Assembly (NCBI GenBank): GCA_013368325.1
Contig: JAACJK010000111.1
Coordinates: 682,001-746,000, forward strand
Direction of reading: 5' to 3'
From: Ephemerocybe angulata
Taxonomy: Eukaryota; Basidiomycota; Agaricomycetes; Agaricales; Psathyrellaceae
Length of the DNA stretch: 64,000 nucleotides
Shown here: positions 45,050 through 56,219 of the stretch, in pieces
Position numbering within the stretch: the stretch's first letter is position 1
Layout of the letters: each line of letters opens with the position of its first letter
Notes under the pieces: generated by a model
What the model was told of the DNA's origin: nothing
Seen by the model: the letters and a program-made list of their open reading frames with translations, nothing else
The model's database searches: none
Position numbers and translations under genes: made by a program

Positions 45050-47929
45050 TTACAGAAAGGAGATACGTACCTGTTTGTCTATGACTTCCAACGAGCACGG
45101 TTTCTGGGGTCTGGTGTTGTGGCTGGCTGGCTGGCAGGGATCAAGGAAGCGGCGGAGGTTGGGGAGGAGGAGCAGCGGAAATGGTGTGTCTCTGACGACG
45201 TCTTTGCGACGGTGGAGGGACGGGGCTCGCAGCTGCTCGGGCTTGGCGTCGACGTTTCCAGACGCGACGTGCTGCTTCTGAGCGTCGATTAGGCTAATAT
45301 GTGGGAGACGGAGGGCGATATGAAGGCTACGCAACAGAGAGGTCCAATCAGGGGCATGTGAGCCACCGCAGCCGGCGGAAGCGGACTTGCCCCTCATGCG
45401 GTGTCTGAGCGCGTGAGGCTCGTATCGATCCTCGTCTGGGACGTTTAACTCTTGGGCAAGCTGGTCAAAGAATCGTGTCTCCCCTAAGGCAATGGGTGGT
45501 TGCTGTGAGCCCGCGAATTCGCCACCCAAACCAGGGTGTCCACTGATTGTCGATTTAGCCCGGAGAACCGTGCATGGACCTGATCCAGCACACGCCCAAA
45601 GCAAGCTCGTCAACGGCGAACGGATGGCATATGTCGCAGTCGCCGCCTGGGTCACTTCGCTCTTTTTGAAAGAATCCACCAGTAACGAAGTTCCGAACAC
45701 GGCTAGCCTGCCCAAATGCAAGTGCGATGTCACGAGACGGGCGCTTGTCAATTAGAGTCAACGCTCTTCGCCCGAATAATGGCATTGAATGTCTCGAAAC
45801 CTTCAGTTGCAAAGAGAATTGCAGGCCCGAACCGGCGAATATGGTCAGGGAGGTGGATGAGGATGTGGAATTTTGGGTTTATGGAGCCAGCGTTTTGTTC
45901 ACTTGGCGGTTGTGACAAGGAATTGATCGATTTCGTGTTCGAGTGTTTCCTGAGTGCGGCAGTCAGGTTTCTAATTAACAAATATCAGAAATAGACCAGA
46001 CATACGACAAAGGTGTTCATATCATGTATCTTTGGCTGCCAGAAGAGCGGCACAAGCTTAGGGGGACACTTCCAAGTATCGTAGCACTGGGGCGTCACCG
46101 TGTCGTACAGGACAAACGGAGCGACTTGTGCAATTGCCCGGAAGTTACGGCCAACGAGGGATCCGGCATACTGCACCAGGTTTGACCTGGGAGCGAACTC
46201 AAACCAAGCCCCAAGACATCGAGACGCGAGAGGCGTATGGCGAGTAGGTCCTTCATCGGCTTCATGTTCTTCAACTGGTGGTGAACGATATCTTTCTATA
46301 AGTATTTGATGAAACTCAGGAAAATGGGTGGAATATCTCAACTGGAGTGTCTGATTGTGGGTCGAGACCTGGAATACACTTGAGCGCTCACATGGTGCAG
46401 CAAAACCACATTGAAAACTCACCGATGAACCGATACACCGGATTTAGAAGTTAGTGGGAATTCTTACCCTCAACTGATAGAGAGGCTTTGGCGTTTTCGA
46501 GTGCGGCTTATTTGGTGTGCTCCACCTGTTTCCCTTTACTGGGATCAAATAACTTGTCCAAGAAATGGAGCTGAAATGTATCCTTACATGACACCTGTGA
46601 CCATGCGCGCCTTTTTGGTCGCAGTCGTGTTGCCCGGTTGACATGCTGATTCGAAGTATCCTTCAAGGACCTTCTTCGTTTGCTAAGCGTTTCGCAGAGT
46701 GCCGGGCTTGAACCGTGAATTGTGTCAGTCAAGCCGACCTGGCTTTTGCGAACGAACGCTGCTCACTCACCTCTGATTAATTCGGGCAAGGGCATAGAGC
46801 CCATTATTCACGTTCATTCGGACGACAGGGTACGACTTGAGGGATTCCGATGCCCGCACAACGCGGCTCTCGTCTCAGGTGACTCTCCAGCATCGTCCAT
46901 CGCTGTCCTCGTACCTCTCTATTGCGCCTTTGAACGTAGAAGTCCTGGGCGCCGAATCGAGCCATCGGTGTCGTCTGATCATCGGGGAGTTCATGCAGCC
47001 ATCGAGAAGCACGGTACGTGTGCGCTACATGCGGGCCCTGGAAGTGCTGTCAGATGCTGGCACAGGTGTCAACGGGACAAAACGCACCTGTGCAATGATA
47101 TTACCAATGTTGTTCATATAAGAACGGTGACCAAGCGGGCGTCACGAGCGGCGGTACGGATCCCGCGTAGGTCCTGGAGACGGGAGTTGATTGACTACAT
47201 GTTGGTGACCTGGGGGGAGGGGGTGGGGGACGTCGTCCATGTCGTTCGCCTTGAGAAGCCAGAGAAAGAGGTCGAGCTGCTGTTGGGGGAAGACGGAGCG
47301 CGCTAGGTGCATCAGAAGGTCGAGGGTGCATGTCTTTATAGGGACGAATTAGTCCACACATGAAGGGCAGCCGCAGGGTTAGCGCTCACAAGCTTGTCGG
47401 GCCAAGGATACCACACCGAATCGTTACCGGGAGGATCGTGAGTGCGCGCTCTCTTGGGTGCATGAACTTCTTCCGATGATTCTGGTGCAACGTGAGCGAG
47501 CTTAACCTCCCCGAAACGTACCCCATGCTCACCTGAGTCGGACGTCGGTTCAGAAACGAGTTCCACGTTGAGAGCATCCTCTGGGAGGCCATCCATTATC
47601 ATCTTCACTGTCGGAAGTCAGATCCTCGATGGCTTGCTGCCATTCACGCATGCTCTCAGCGAGAAATGCTACTGAAGGTTCTTCTCCTATGGGGCTCACG
47701 TTCATGTCTTCATGTTCACGCTCGTCGTCGTCGTAGAGGTTCCAATGTGCCGGTATTCCCACTGGTGCTGGAGGTGCAGGCTGGTGGTTCTGGTCCAGAC
47801 AGTCGTAACTTCGAGGATGGGCAATGCTGCGTCAAAGATTCGCAGCGGCAGTTCCGCTTATATCGAGCTCCTGGGCTTCCACACGTCGTCGTTCTTCCGC
47901 TTCTGCTTGAGCGTGTTCAAAGGCTGTGA
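45050..47929 (-). pseudogene. Decayed transposase of the Plavaka/CACTA-like family
   Basis: Read on -: an N-terminal region with HWNLYDDDEREHEDMNVSP and WYPWPDKL (about 47,760-47,390), then after a break ARSVFPQQQLDLFLWLLKAN (about 47,300-47,240), NNIGNIIAQ near 47,110, and FPEFHQILIERYRSPPVEEH near 46,280. Further on come NPKFHILIHLPDHIRRFGPA, ATEGFETFNAIIRAKSVDSN and APSRDIALAFGQ (45,900-45,680). I know these blocks as recurring together in large Plavaka-type (CACTA superfamily) transposase-like proteins of mushroom genomes. Several frameshifts and stops separate them and the expected spacing is shortened, so the copy is dead. The family name is from memory and should be confirmed. Confidence 0.65.
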
Positions 47930-49350
47930 GGTGGACCTTGGCGAGCTCGTGCCGGTGCTGGTCGCCTCCGATACGGCGTCGCTTATTTGTCGTTACACAC
48001 AATATACACCGCCCTCAGACCCCGAGGCGTCGCAAGGGGCTCCCAAACTCAAGAAAGACAAATCGGCGTTAAGGGAGGAGGCAAGATCAGCTTGCCTGCG
48101 ACGGGCGAGGTGGGATCCATCAATGCCGTTTCGTACACAAGACCAGCGATAGCCGCCTCAAGCACATGATCTTCGGCCTTTTGATCGTGCAACAGGAAAA
48201 TAGGCGACGCATGAGCGTTACGGTAGACGAAAGGGGCGTCACCAAGAGGGACCAAGCTGGGTTGTGATGACGGACCGGAAGTCAGAATCTTGCTCTACTG
48301 AGTGAGCACGTCCCGAACAAGGTGGACCAGAATTGCAAGCCATTCCGGTTCAGCGTGATCTGGATCTTCCCCTCGCAGTAATCTCCGCACTCCTCCTTCG
48401 ACGCTCTTATCCAACCACTCTCATACCTCTTTGCTCACTTCCATCACTTCCCTGTGGCATCTTCGTACGATATGAGAATCCCTTCGAAGTGCTCCCTCCG
48501 AGTCTGTAAAACCCTGGACGAGTATAGCCACTGGGATGACGCCCGTTCGGTAAGAGGGGCTGCCTTCACTTCAGTGTTCGTTTTCATCAATGTTTCTACC
48601 GTTTCATGTGCGTTTCTCCGCTGATTTCGTTGGTTACACTCCTGCCGTTCCCTTTCGATATTGAGCCACTCCCTGTGTAAGGTGTCCTTTGTAAGTCCGG
48701 ACGAAAGTGGAAAGGGGTGTATGTCGTCATAGGCGCGCGGTTGTTTTTCCGCCGGTTCTGTTAGGGCGCCTAAATCGTGGATGAGCTCATATCAGTCAAA
48801 ATTAAGAGAAGGATCGCCTTACTTCCTGGCGAAGAACTTCCTTCGTCTCTCGGGCGTTTACGATGGGTTCTATAACCAATATTTAGACGAGAAGTGGGTT
48901 AGTTGAATCTGGACTGTCTGGGATGGCGCGCCTCGAGTTGAGGGTCTGACGCAGTCATTACGCCTGCCTCATTCCCACCTTCCCCACCGTTCATCCTCCA
49001 TCTCGCCTCGCCGTCACTCAAACCGCGAGTCCTGATCCCTCTGCTCAATAACATTAGCCCATGGCTCCCTTATGCCGAATTCTGCAGCGATGTTGGGAAA
49101 AGAAGCTTCTTGACACAGTATAAATAGTACCTTTTTTTTCGTGTGGTCATAGTGTATACTATCATCTCAGTTGACAATATAAGCCTTGGGAGTTGCATAC
49201 GACGATGTGGGAATGCTTAAATATCATATTATATGGTCAATGATCAGTGTGAACAGAACTCTTCGAATCGCGGCGCTGTCAATTTACCGTCAGAGTGTGT
49301 GACCGACAACCTCGAACGATTAAGAACGAATAGATCGTCAGATGACTAAG
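47930..49350. other. ORF-poor stretch, no gene seen
   Basis: From 48,256 to about 49,630 neither strand has an open frame of 60 codons or more, unusual for this window. It may hold the 5' flank or terminal part of the Plavaka-like element. A TATAAATA word sits at 49,120 beside a T run. Confidence 0.35.
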
Positions 49351-49530
49351 TACAGTAGAACCTCCCATAAGTCATACCCCTCGGTGCCCACCTCAGGCTA
49401 TGACTTTCTGGGGGTTATGACTTTTCAGAGGTCATTTTGGCGGGGGCAAGAGATTCGGTGGACTGCCGAGGCTATGACTTCTTGGCGGTTATGACTTTTC
49501 AGGGTATGACTTAAGGGAGGTTCTACTGTA
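49351..49530. mobile_element. MITE (Tc1/mariner-pogo type) with TA target duplication
   Basis: The element at 49,353-49,528 is flanked by TA on both sides. Its ends are near-perfect inverted repeats: CAGTAGAACCTCCCATAAGT at the left and CAGTAGAACCTCCCTTAAGT (reverse complement of the right end), extending to about 28 bp through CATACCC. Inside are two diverged direct copies of a GGCTATGACTT...GGTTATGACTTTTCAG segment. At ~176 bp without coding capacity it is a non-autonomous element. A TA duplication and a CAGTA-type start are characteristic of Tc1/mariner/pogo transposons. Confidence 0.92.
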
Positions 49531-51493
49531 TATGCATATCTTATCATCAGGATGTAACCGTGACCTACAAGTCTTATTTATCGACCTCGATCTCGATCGG
49601 ACTGGGAGTCCTGACACGGTCCCCCATAATCTAATCTAATCTGTGGAAGCTAGCCAGGGTGATCGCCGAGATCACATGGTCGCGTCTGGCCGCAACCCGA
49701 CCCCGCTCCGACTTTGAAGCGCTTGTCCCGTCTCCCCACCCTCGCCCGGCGTGGAGAGGCCTATCGACATGTGTGTAATCACACCCGGACTCTTTCCGTC
49801 TACAAGTCCATCCTCCAACCCTCTGCCCGCCTCGTTCCCACCAGAGTGCATCCGAAGCCAAACACGGTCGCTGTCTTTGAAGATCACGTCTTTCTGGCAA
49901 ACAAAGCCCGTACCCAAGTGAAGTGCGCGCGTCAGTCCTAAACACAGGCCACTGCGGCTCGTCAGAAAAAGCAGCTTGGGTTCCTGGGGACGCTGATGTG
50001 CAGGATGAGTGGTGTGTCCGGTGATTTGTCCAACTTCCGGTCGTCGTTGCCGAGCATCGCGCCGCTCGCGATACTGCTGCTGTCGTATCGCGTCGGCAAG
50101 TTCCTTACATCCAGGCCCCCCATTCGCGGTCTACGACATACGCTGCTGTACTTCCCCTACTCCCGACGCCCGCGTGCTCGGAAGAACTGTACGCCAACCG
50201 GACGTCACTTCTGCCTACCCCTACTCGTCACTAGAGGCACCGCTCGACCAATCGGACGGACACCAGACCACTCGTGGAAATAATGTTCCTGCTCGCCAAC
50301 TAACCATACACTACTCACCGTCGCCTACCCTGACTCCTCTGAAGAGGAGCAACGCGCCGCCCTCTGGACCCCAAAGTCGACGACAGCTGCGGCCTCTGGG
50401 TTCCCTCGCCCCTTCATGTCCGAGCCCCACGTCCAGTTAAGCCCCAGGGTCCTCCACCTCTTGCTACATTCCAAACGCACACTGGCAGCATCTTCACCCT
50501 TGCGGTCACAGTCGGCATCCGGGTGGCGACTTCTCCCCATTCCAAGATGCGCACGATGACGTCCGCGACTGTGACAATATTACGGTAGTATCTAATGTGG
50601 ACGAACGGTACACGGACCTCCTCCATCCGCGCTCGAAGCCATTGGTGAGTCCCGATGCTTGCCACTCCATAGCCGAGTCTGAACACGACCCGCTCCCATC
50701 CTGCCTTCAGTCCCTGCTCCAATCACTCCCTGCCGAGTATTTTAGGTCGGATACTCTCGATATATCTAATATCAACCCTTCTCTCAGCCATATACTTATA
50801 TCTTCCTAGACACTGTTGGTCTCCCCTCCGACCTTTCGGAAACACCAGCCGTGTGGTCAACGCCCTGGACTTAGTCGACGACAGCCTGTGCAACAACCGA
50901 CGAGGTCCACTCACCTCCGACACCCTCGAGGATGTTCCGATGTCATCGGCAGTACCGTCTCGTAATTCACCTCACGGCTCTTCAAAGCTTCAAGAACGAC
51001 CACAGCACGACGCAGCCACCGAGCTTGCCTTGCGTAGACACACACACGTGACGGCCGATTACGCGAAGGTCATCGCGCTCGATTGCTAAGCTTCCCCGAA
51101 CCGACCTTCGCGGCATCAGCGATGGCCGGAAATGACGGCTACGGAGACAGCGCCAATCCAGGCTTGGGGACTTGTGCCGATGATAGTGTTGTTGAGGCTG
51201 CAATTCGTTGCCAGTTCGAGGTATAGGAACAGGGCTACGCCGGCTGCTGTGGTCGAGCCTACGCGACGTCTCGACCATGTTCTACACGGTCGTTGAAGGA
51301 GTCGATGCTCTTATCCAGCTTGTTGTCGACACGAAACCTCCCACCTCCTACATAGGTTAGTCAATCCTCGAAGAACAATAGAGTTCCATTGACTAAGACA
51401 TCTTCAGTTCTTGACCTCTAATAGCTCTGCCTCGTGGATGATTTCGTCACCTAAGTACCTGAGGGCCTGCCCTCGTGTTCTCTGGACGAGGCA
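49531..51493. other. No recognisable gene
   Basis: Several 60-140 codon frames on both strands overlap one another without splice consistency or known motifs. I see no supported gene. The region could be degenerate transposon sequence. Confidence 0.3.
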
Positions 51494-52550
51494 ATGCGGT
51501 CCGTGGTTCCGATGCTCGGCTCACGAGGAGTCTCTCGGCAATTCTGGTGGGCAGAAAAGATCGTGAGCTATGATGATTATAGACGCGACCAACCATCACT
51601 TGTCGTGTCTACCAGTTCCACTGTTAAGGTCTTACGTCTCGAGGTAGGCCTCTATGGAATCAAGATAGGTTTCTAATGTCCGGGCCAGGCCTCACGTACA
51701 TCCTGACAACCGTTCCAGAGATGTAAACCTGCGCCTGTCGCTGTAGCAAGAAAATCGCCGATAAGTTCCGCGAAATCATGAAGAAGGTCAAGAACCGTGC
51801 ACCGGGCTCAGGAAAGGAACGCGCAGAAAGGTGGATGGAGGGCGAACTCGAGCAGGAGTCGTCGGACGTGATTCCCACTCTTACCCTCACGGGGAATGCT
51901 GCGAATGCAGATGCAGTCGCGAAATCCAATGCTTCAAAGGTCCGTCTGTATCTGTTTTATCCTCGAGAATCATTTGGGCCTCATGTTGTTTGATAGATGG
52001 CTACCAAACGTTCCGAGCGCAGAATATCCAGGCTCAGTGCTTTGCCCATATAGCCACAGGGCGCATATCCTCGGTTTAGCCTTTACGTTGCGGCGACTTT
52101 ACATATTTACTTTGTTTCTGGGCCCAAGGCCACAACTATCTCGGTTGGGAAAGGTGCCGTCTGCCACTTTACCCATCACACGCACTCACACCGAATGGCA
52201 TAGTCGTGACCATGTACAGCCGAACCGCTGGGAAGAACGCTCGAAATGCGGTAGTATACGAGGTTCATAACATCAGCGCCCTTTCTCGCATTGCCGTACA
52301 GGTATTCGAGCGTAGCTTCCAGCGTGAATTCTCATCTCACCCTGCGACGACAACCCTTTCAACGCATCAATTCCTCCTCATTCCTCCAATTCACGCACTT
52401 TTTGTGGTTCTGAAGCCGGTCAACGAAACCAAGAGCAAGAAACAACTTACCCAGGAGGACTTCGAATGCTGGAAGATGCTCAAGAAAGATCTTGGGAAGT
52501 TGCAGGAGGAAATCGAGCTGTTCAAGAAGCGGGCACCGGCGTCAAACTAA
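51494..52550 (+). CDS. Uncertain spliced gene, function unknown
   Basis: Coding-like pieces in one orientation: MKKVKNRAPGSGKERAERWM with an acidic, Asn/Ala-rich continuation (51,778-51,940), a GTCCGT donor, and a final piece 52,206-52,550. The final piece includes RTAGKNARNAVVYEVHNIS, LSTHQFLLIPPIHALFVVLK and a helical end (ECWKMLKKDLGKLQEEIELF). The last piece reads as a genuine C-terminus. I could not join the pieces with confidence. Confidence 0.35.
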
Positions 52551-52790
52551 GCGCTAGCGGACGCAGTAGGGGTAGCTTGGACTATATTACTATGAATACA
52601 TGGTTTTGTGCTCTATATGAACATAGAAACCAGCGCTGGTTTCGAAAAATTGGCGAAAATCTAGCGAAATTCGAATATATCTTAGGCCGGGTTAGATTCC
52701 GGACACAAATCTGGACGCCCCCTCTGGCCGGGGAAATTTCCGGACATGGGCGCAATTCCGGACACGGACGTCCTTCCTTAGCCTGCCATC

Positions 52791-54157
52791 ATGTTTGACC
52801 GCTCGATGCCGCACACAACCAATGCTGCTATTCCACCGGCTCTCAACCTCTGTTATCGGTATGCTGAGCATGCGGGGAATCTCTTGAGAGAGAAAACAGG
52901 GGATGGGCCTCCGGTTCCATTCTTACAGGATGTTCCCTTACCAGTACAAGCTGAAATTCAGACGCTTGTTGAGGTTGTTTACAGTGCATGGCAAAACACA
53001 GGTGCTCTGTCTTCTACCTCTTGCCTGTGAGGTCTGTACACTGACGGTGTCGAGTCGGTAGTGGAACTATCTTTCTCCTTGGAAGAGCTTCCGAGCGCCA
53101 GCAAAGAACCTCGAAATGGACTCACCCGGAGCGACCACTTGTGCCAGAGGTTTTCGCCACCAGAGCACGTCACAGGGTGCCTGCAGGATTCCCCCATGGC
53201 CTTCACTGATGTTGAAGGGAAAGTGATTGCATGGTACCTGCCTGGCGCTTGGACTACTCGTCGACGGGTATGTCTCAGGCCACTTAGACCTTTTTTGTTC
53301 GACATGCTTAGGAGAAATAGTCGCAGGTCTTTGACTTGGTTAAGAGCATTTCCAGCTATCATAACAGTGTAATCCGCACCAAAGGTGGGGATTGTTGGCG
53401 AACAGAGGCCGCCATGTTCCCCAACCTCGACGACTGCGAAATCAAGCCGGGATGTGTCAATATTGTCTCATGCTGGTACAGCCAGGGCCAGGGGGTGCGT
53501 GCAGTCTCCGATAAAGTATGAACGGATCCTAACCAATATTAGCCGCCTGTGAAGGTTCCTGCACCATCCGCGTCTCTCAATCCTAAGAGAGGTGCTGGGG
53601 GATTGGAGCTGGTCGAGGGGCTGACAGAGATCAATGCCCTCATTGGTGCATTGCTCTATCTCATTAATCCCCTGTTGTTTAAGATGCAAATGCAGGTCCT
53701 ACTGGAATTATCCACAGGGCGTGCGGAGACGGCGGACAACGAACTGGCCAAACTAGTGTTCGAGCGATGGTCCTCACCTTTCAGTGGCTTTGCGCTGATC
53801 TGTAACGGGGAGTCACCCTTGCACCGTGACACAAAAGGAGGGCAGTTTGTGCAAGATATTCTAGCTGTGTTCGGAAAGTATGAGAACGGGCGACTCGCGG
53901 TGCCTCTCCTTGGAGGGCCATTTGCATATGATCCAGGAACAGCATTTGTCTTGCCCGGCTGCCTACTGGACCATGGCGCATCGATGGTGGAAGGGGACCA
54001 AGTCTGCATCGCATCCTTTGTACTCCCATCTGTAGGGCAGGGGGCCTACGATGACTACGAAGAGATAGACCCTCCTCATGCAGGATACCTAAGTAGAGTC
54101 TTTGGATTGGAAATAGATGATAGCTATGGTGCCAGGTGTATGGGATGGGAGAAGTAG
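52791..54157 (+). CDS. TET/JBP-type 2-oxoglutarate/Fe(II) dioxygenase (KDZ-associated family); complete, 4 exons
   Basis: Exons 52791-53001, 53062-53267, 53327-53494 and 53543-54157 sum to 1,200 nt (399 aa) in phase; introns are 48-60 nt with CTGAC/CTAAC branch sites. The N-terminal half includes TDVEGKVIAWYLPGAW and CEIKPGCVNIVSCWYSQGQ. The C-terminal half holds the jelly-roll core: NGESPLHRDTKG (iron ligands His289 and Asp291), FGKYENGRLAVP, YDPGTAFVLPG and LLDHGASMVEGDQVCIASF (distal His339). The order and spacing match fungal TET/JBP dioxygenases, which oxidise 5-methylcytosine and co-expanded with KDZ transposons. The arginine that usually follows the distal His and binds 2-oxoglutarate (GER in relatives I recall) is Gln348 here. 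The frame is intact, but activity is doubtful unless another residue substitutes. Confidence 0.85.
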
Positions 54158-54241
54158 GGCGTTGGTTTAAAATGACACTACATTGACCTGCTCTGAGAAC
54201 TTGTGCAGTACTAACTAACTCCCAGTGCCTATCGTGTTTCA

Positions 54242-54424
54242 ATGGAGCCCTTCTATCAATGCGGTATGCATGCCGCTGCCCAAGTTGTCGGGGCTCAGCG
54301 ACAAATCAACTGTTATCAGAACGAGGTCTCACAGCCCAAATTGAACATCGTCCCCGGGATGGAAATCGTTCGGGGTGCCGTATTCAGAGCCACTGACTTG
54401 GAGACGAAGGTGAGTTCAACGTAA
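54242..54424 (+). CDS. Short unknown frame downstream of the TET/JBP gene
   Basis: 60-codon frame starting MEPFYQCGMHAAAQVVGAQR and containing LNIVPGMEIVRGAVFRATD, ending at a good GTGAGT donor (54,411). It could be the first exon of a gene whose next exon I could not place before the F-box gene at 54,781. No family recognised. Confidence 0.3.
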   Translation: MEPFYQCGMHAAAQVVGAQRQINCYQNEVSQPKLNIVPGMEIVRGAVFRATDLETKVSST

Positions 54425-54780
54425 GGGGGTTTGACATAGACGCACTACATACTCCATACCACCGATATACCTTCCTCTGAATCTGCTGTAGTTCGTACCT
54501 TCATGGTCTTCTAAGCCAGCTGGCCTGCCAGGAGGTAGTCTCGCTTACCATCCGTTGGCGTCCGCTTTTGGAGACTAGCCAGGAGGAAACAAGGCAGAGA
54601 GAGGTGCAGGGCGAGTCCAGTTGGGCATGCGATTGTTTTGTTTGGCTGCCAGGGCTTAGCCCCCCGGACCTCCCACACCAATACCGTGACAGTACGTCCG
54701 CTTCGCTCTGCGATCAACTCAATTACCAGGTTCCAGTGGACACCCAGCCCGCTACCGCTCAGCAACCCCTCAGCCTCACC

Positions 54781-56219
54781 ATGACATTAAACAAAGTATG
54801 ATTTTTTTTTCCTTTCACGAAGATCTTCAGCTGCTAATGAGGCAGTAACCCCAGCCTATCAACAGCATAGAGCGCATCGGCACCGACGTTACCCTCGAGA
54901 TCTTTGCCCGTTGCGTATCCTTGCCAAATCGTCTGAACCCGACAAAGGCGCCCATACTTCTCACCCACGTCTGTCATTCCTGGCGAAAGCTTGCCTTAGG
55001 GGATCCACGACTGTGGACGACTTTGTCATTTCAATGCAGCAAGATTTCATGGCGTTCTGTCATGTGCGCCCTTGAGCTATCCCAGAACTGCCCCATCCAA
55101 CTTCACCTTCAAAACATCCCTATCACTGTCTCCCTCAATGCCCTACCTATCACCCGAATTCAAGGGCTCCGGCTCGAGAACATTTATTACCGCCAGCTTG
55201 GAGATCTCAAGGGCGTCGTCTTCCCTACTCTCGACCATCTTTCCATCGAACTGTTCCTGTCATTCGACGTCGACCCTTTCGTTGGTATCTCAACCCTACC
55301 TATCACCGCATTCAAATGGGCCCCAAAGCTCCTACATGTTTACATCGAAGGAGCTCTGGAAGGCAACCACCCAGATCATTACATCGAGCTGCCATGGGAC
55401 CAGTTGCAGACTTTCATGATTGAAGATTTTCGGTGCACATCGATCGAGACTCTTCGCAGAGCCCTATCCCGCTGTCAAAACCTAACATACCTTCAACTCT
55501 CAAGACTTTGCATCGAACCTACCAGCCGCACTTCGAACAAGATATCCCTCCCTCACCTCCGGCGACTATTCTTGAAGGGTGAGACAAGCATCCGAGACGT
55601 ATTCGACAAGATTTCTATGCCCAGTCTGACCTGTATCTATCTCGATATTACCTATCTCCGAGACGCAGGCGAGCTGGATCAAACATTGGCCAGCCTCTCT
55701 ACCCTTCGCACAATCGGCTTGTCAGGCCGGATGAGTTTCGACGACAATCTCCTGGACCGCATCCTCCTTGCGTGTCGTCGCCTGGAAGTTCTGCACATAA
55801 AGGGGGATGAGGGGGCCGTCGCACTCATCAGTCTCTTGCTAAAAACTGGCGGTCTAAAGAGGGTTGGGACGATGAAACACCTCTACCTCGACTATGAGAG
55901 GGGCTTTCCAGAAGCAGACTTCCTTGATATTCTGACTGGAGGTCTAGATGGAGTGAAGCTGAGAAGCGGGGATAGTTTCTCCCTCCGATTATGGGCCGAT
56001 GAGGACGTTCCAGGCGGCCTCCTCACTCGCTTGAAGGACAATTTTACAGGAAACCCTGAGATCACATTATCCTATGACCGGAACGCAGTTTACGGAGAAC
56101 GAGCGGTTTCATTCTGGGCAAAAGTTCCCCACCTACACCTACAACCCGTCGATACATTACCAAGCCCAACATGCTCATCCTGGCTGCCCTCGTGGTCACC
56201 GTATACTCGTCCCTACTAG
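54781..56219 (+). CDS. F-box/LRR-like protein
   Basis: ATG at 54,781 (MTLNK), a 59-nt intron 54796-54854 with a CTAAT branch site, then one exon to 56,219; about 459 aa. The F-box-like start is TDVTLEIFARCVSLPN and continues ILLTHVCHSWRKLALGDPRL plus WTTLSF, the layout common in mushroom F-box proteins (Skp1-binding, SCF ubiquitin ligase). The remainder has regular leucine patterns (FPTLDHLSIELFL, LTYLQLSRLCIEP, LPHLRRLFLKGE, LPSLT-like), consistent with an LRR substrate-recognition region. The short first exon makes the true start slightly uncertain. Confidence 0.78.

Noticed and set aside
49996..50440. Frames suggesting a gene at 50.0-50.4 kb
   Set aside because: Overlapping frames on both strands, arginine/serine/proline-biased, with no motif or splice consistency.
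1780..52790. Similarity between 1,780-1,960 and 52,630-52,790 (AAATTTCGAATAT and TCCGGAC words)
   Set aside because: Matches are short and patchy. They could be shared low-complexity composition rather than transposon ends of the KDZ and TET/JBP genes. A proper alignment is needed before claiming it.
53002..53031. A 30-nt intron in the TET/JBP gene (GTGCTC to TGTGAG)
   Set aside because: The alternative acceptor at 53,061 keeps the same phase, gives a normal 60-nt intron and has a CTGAC branch site.
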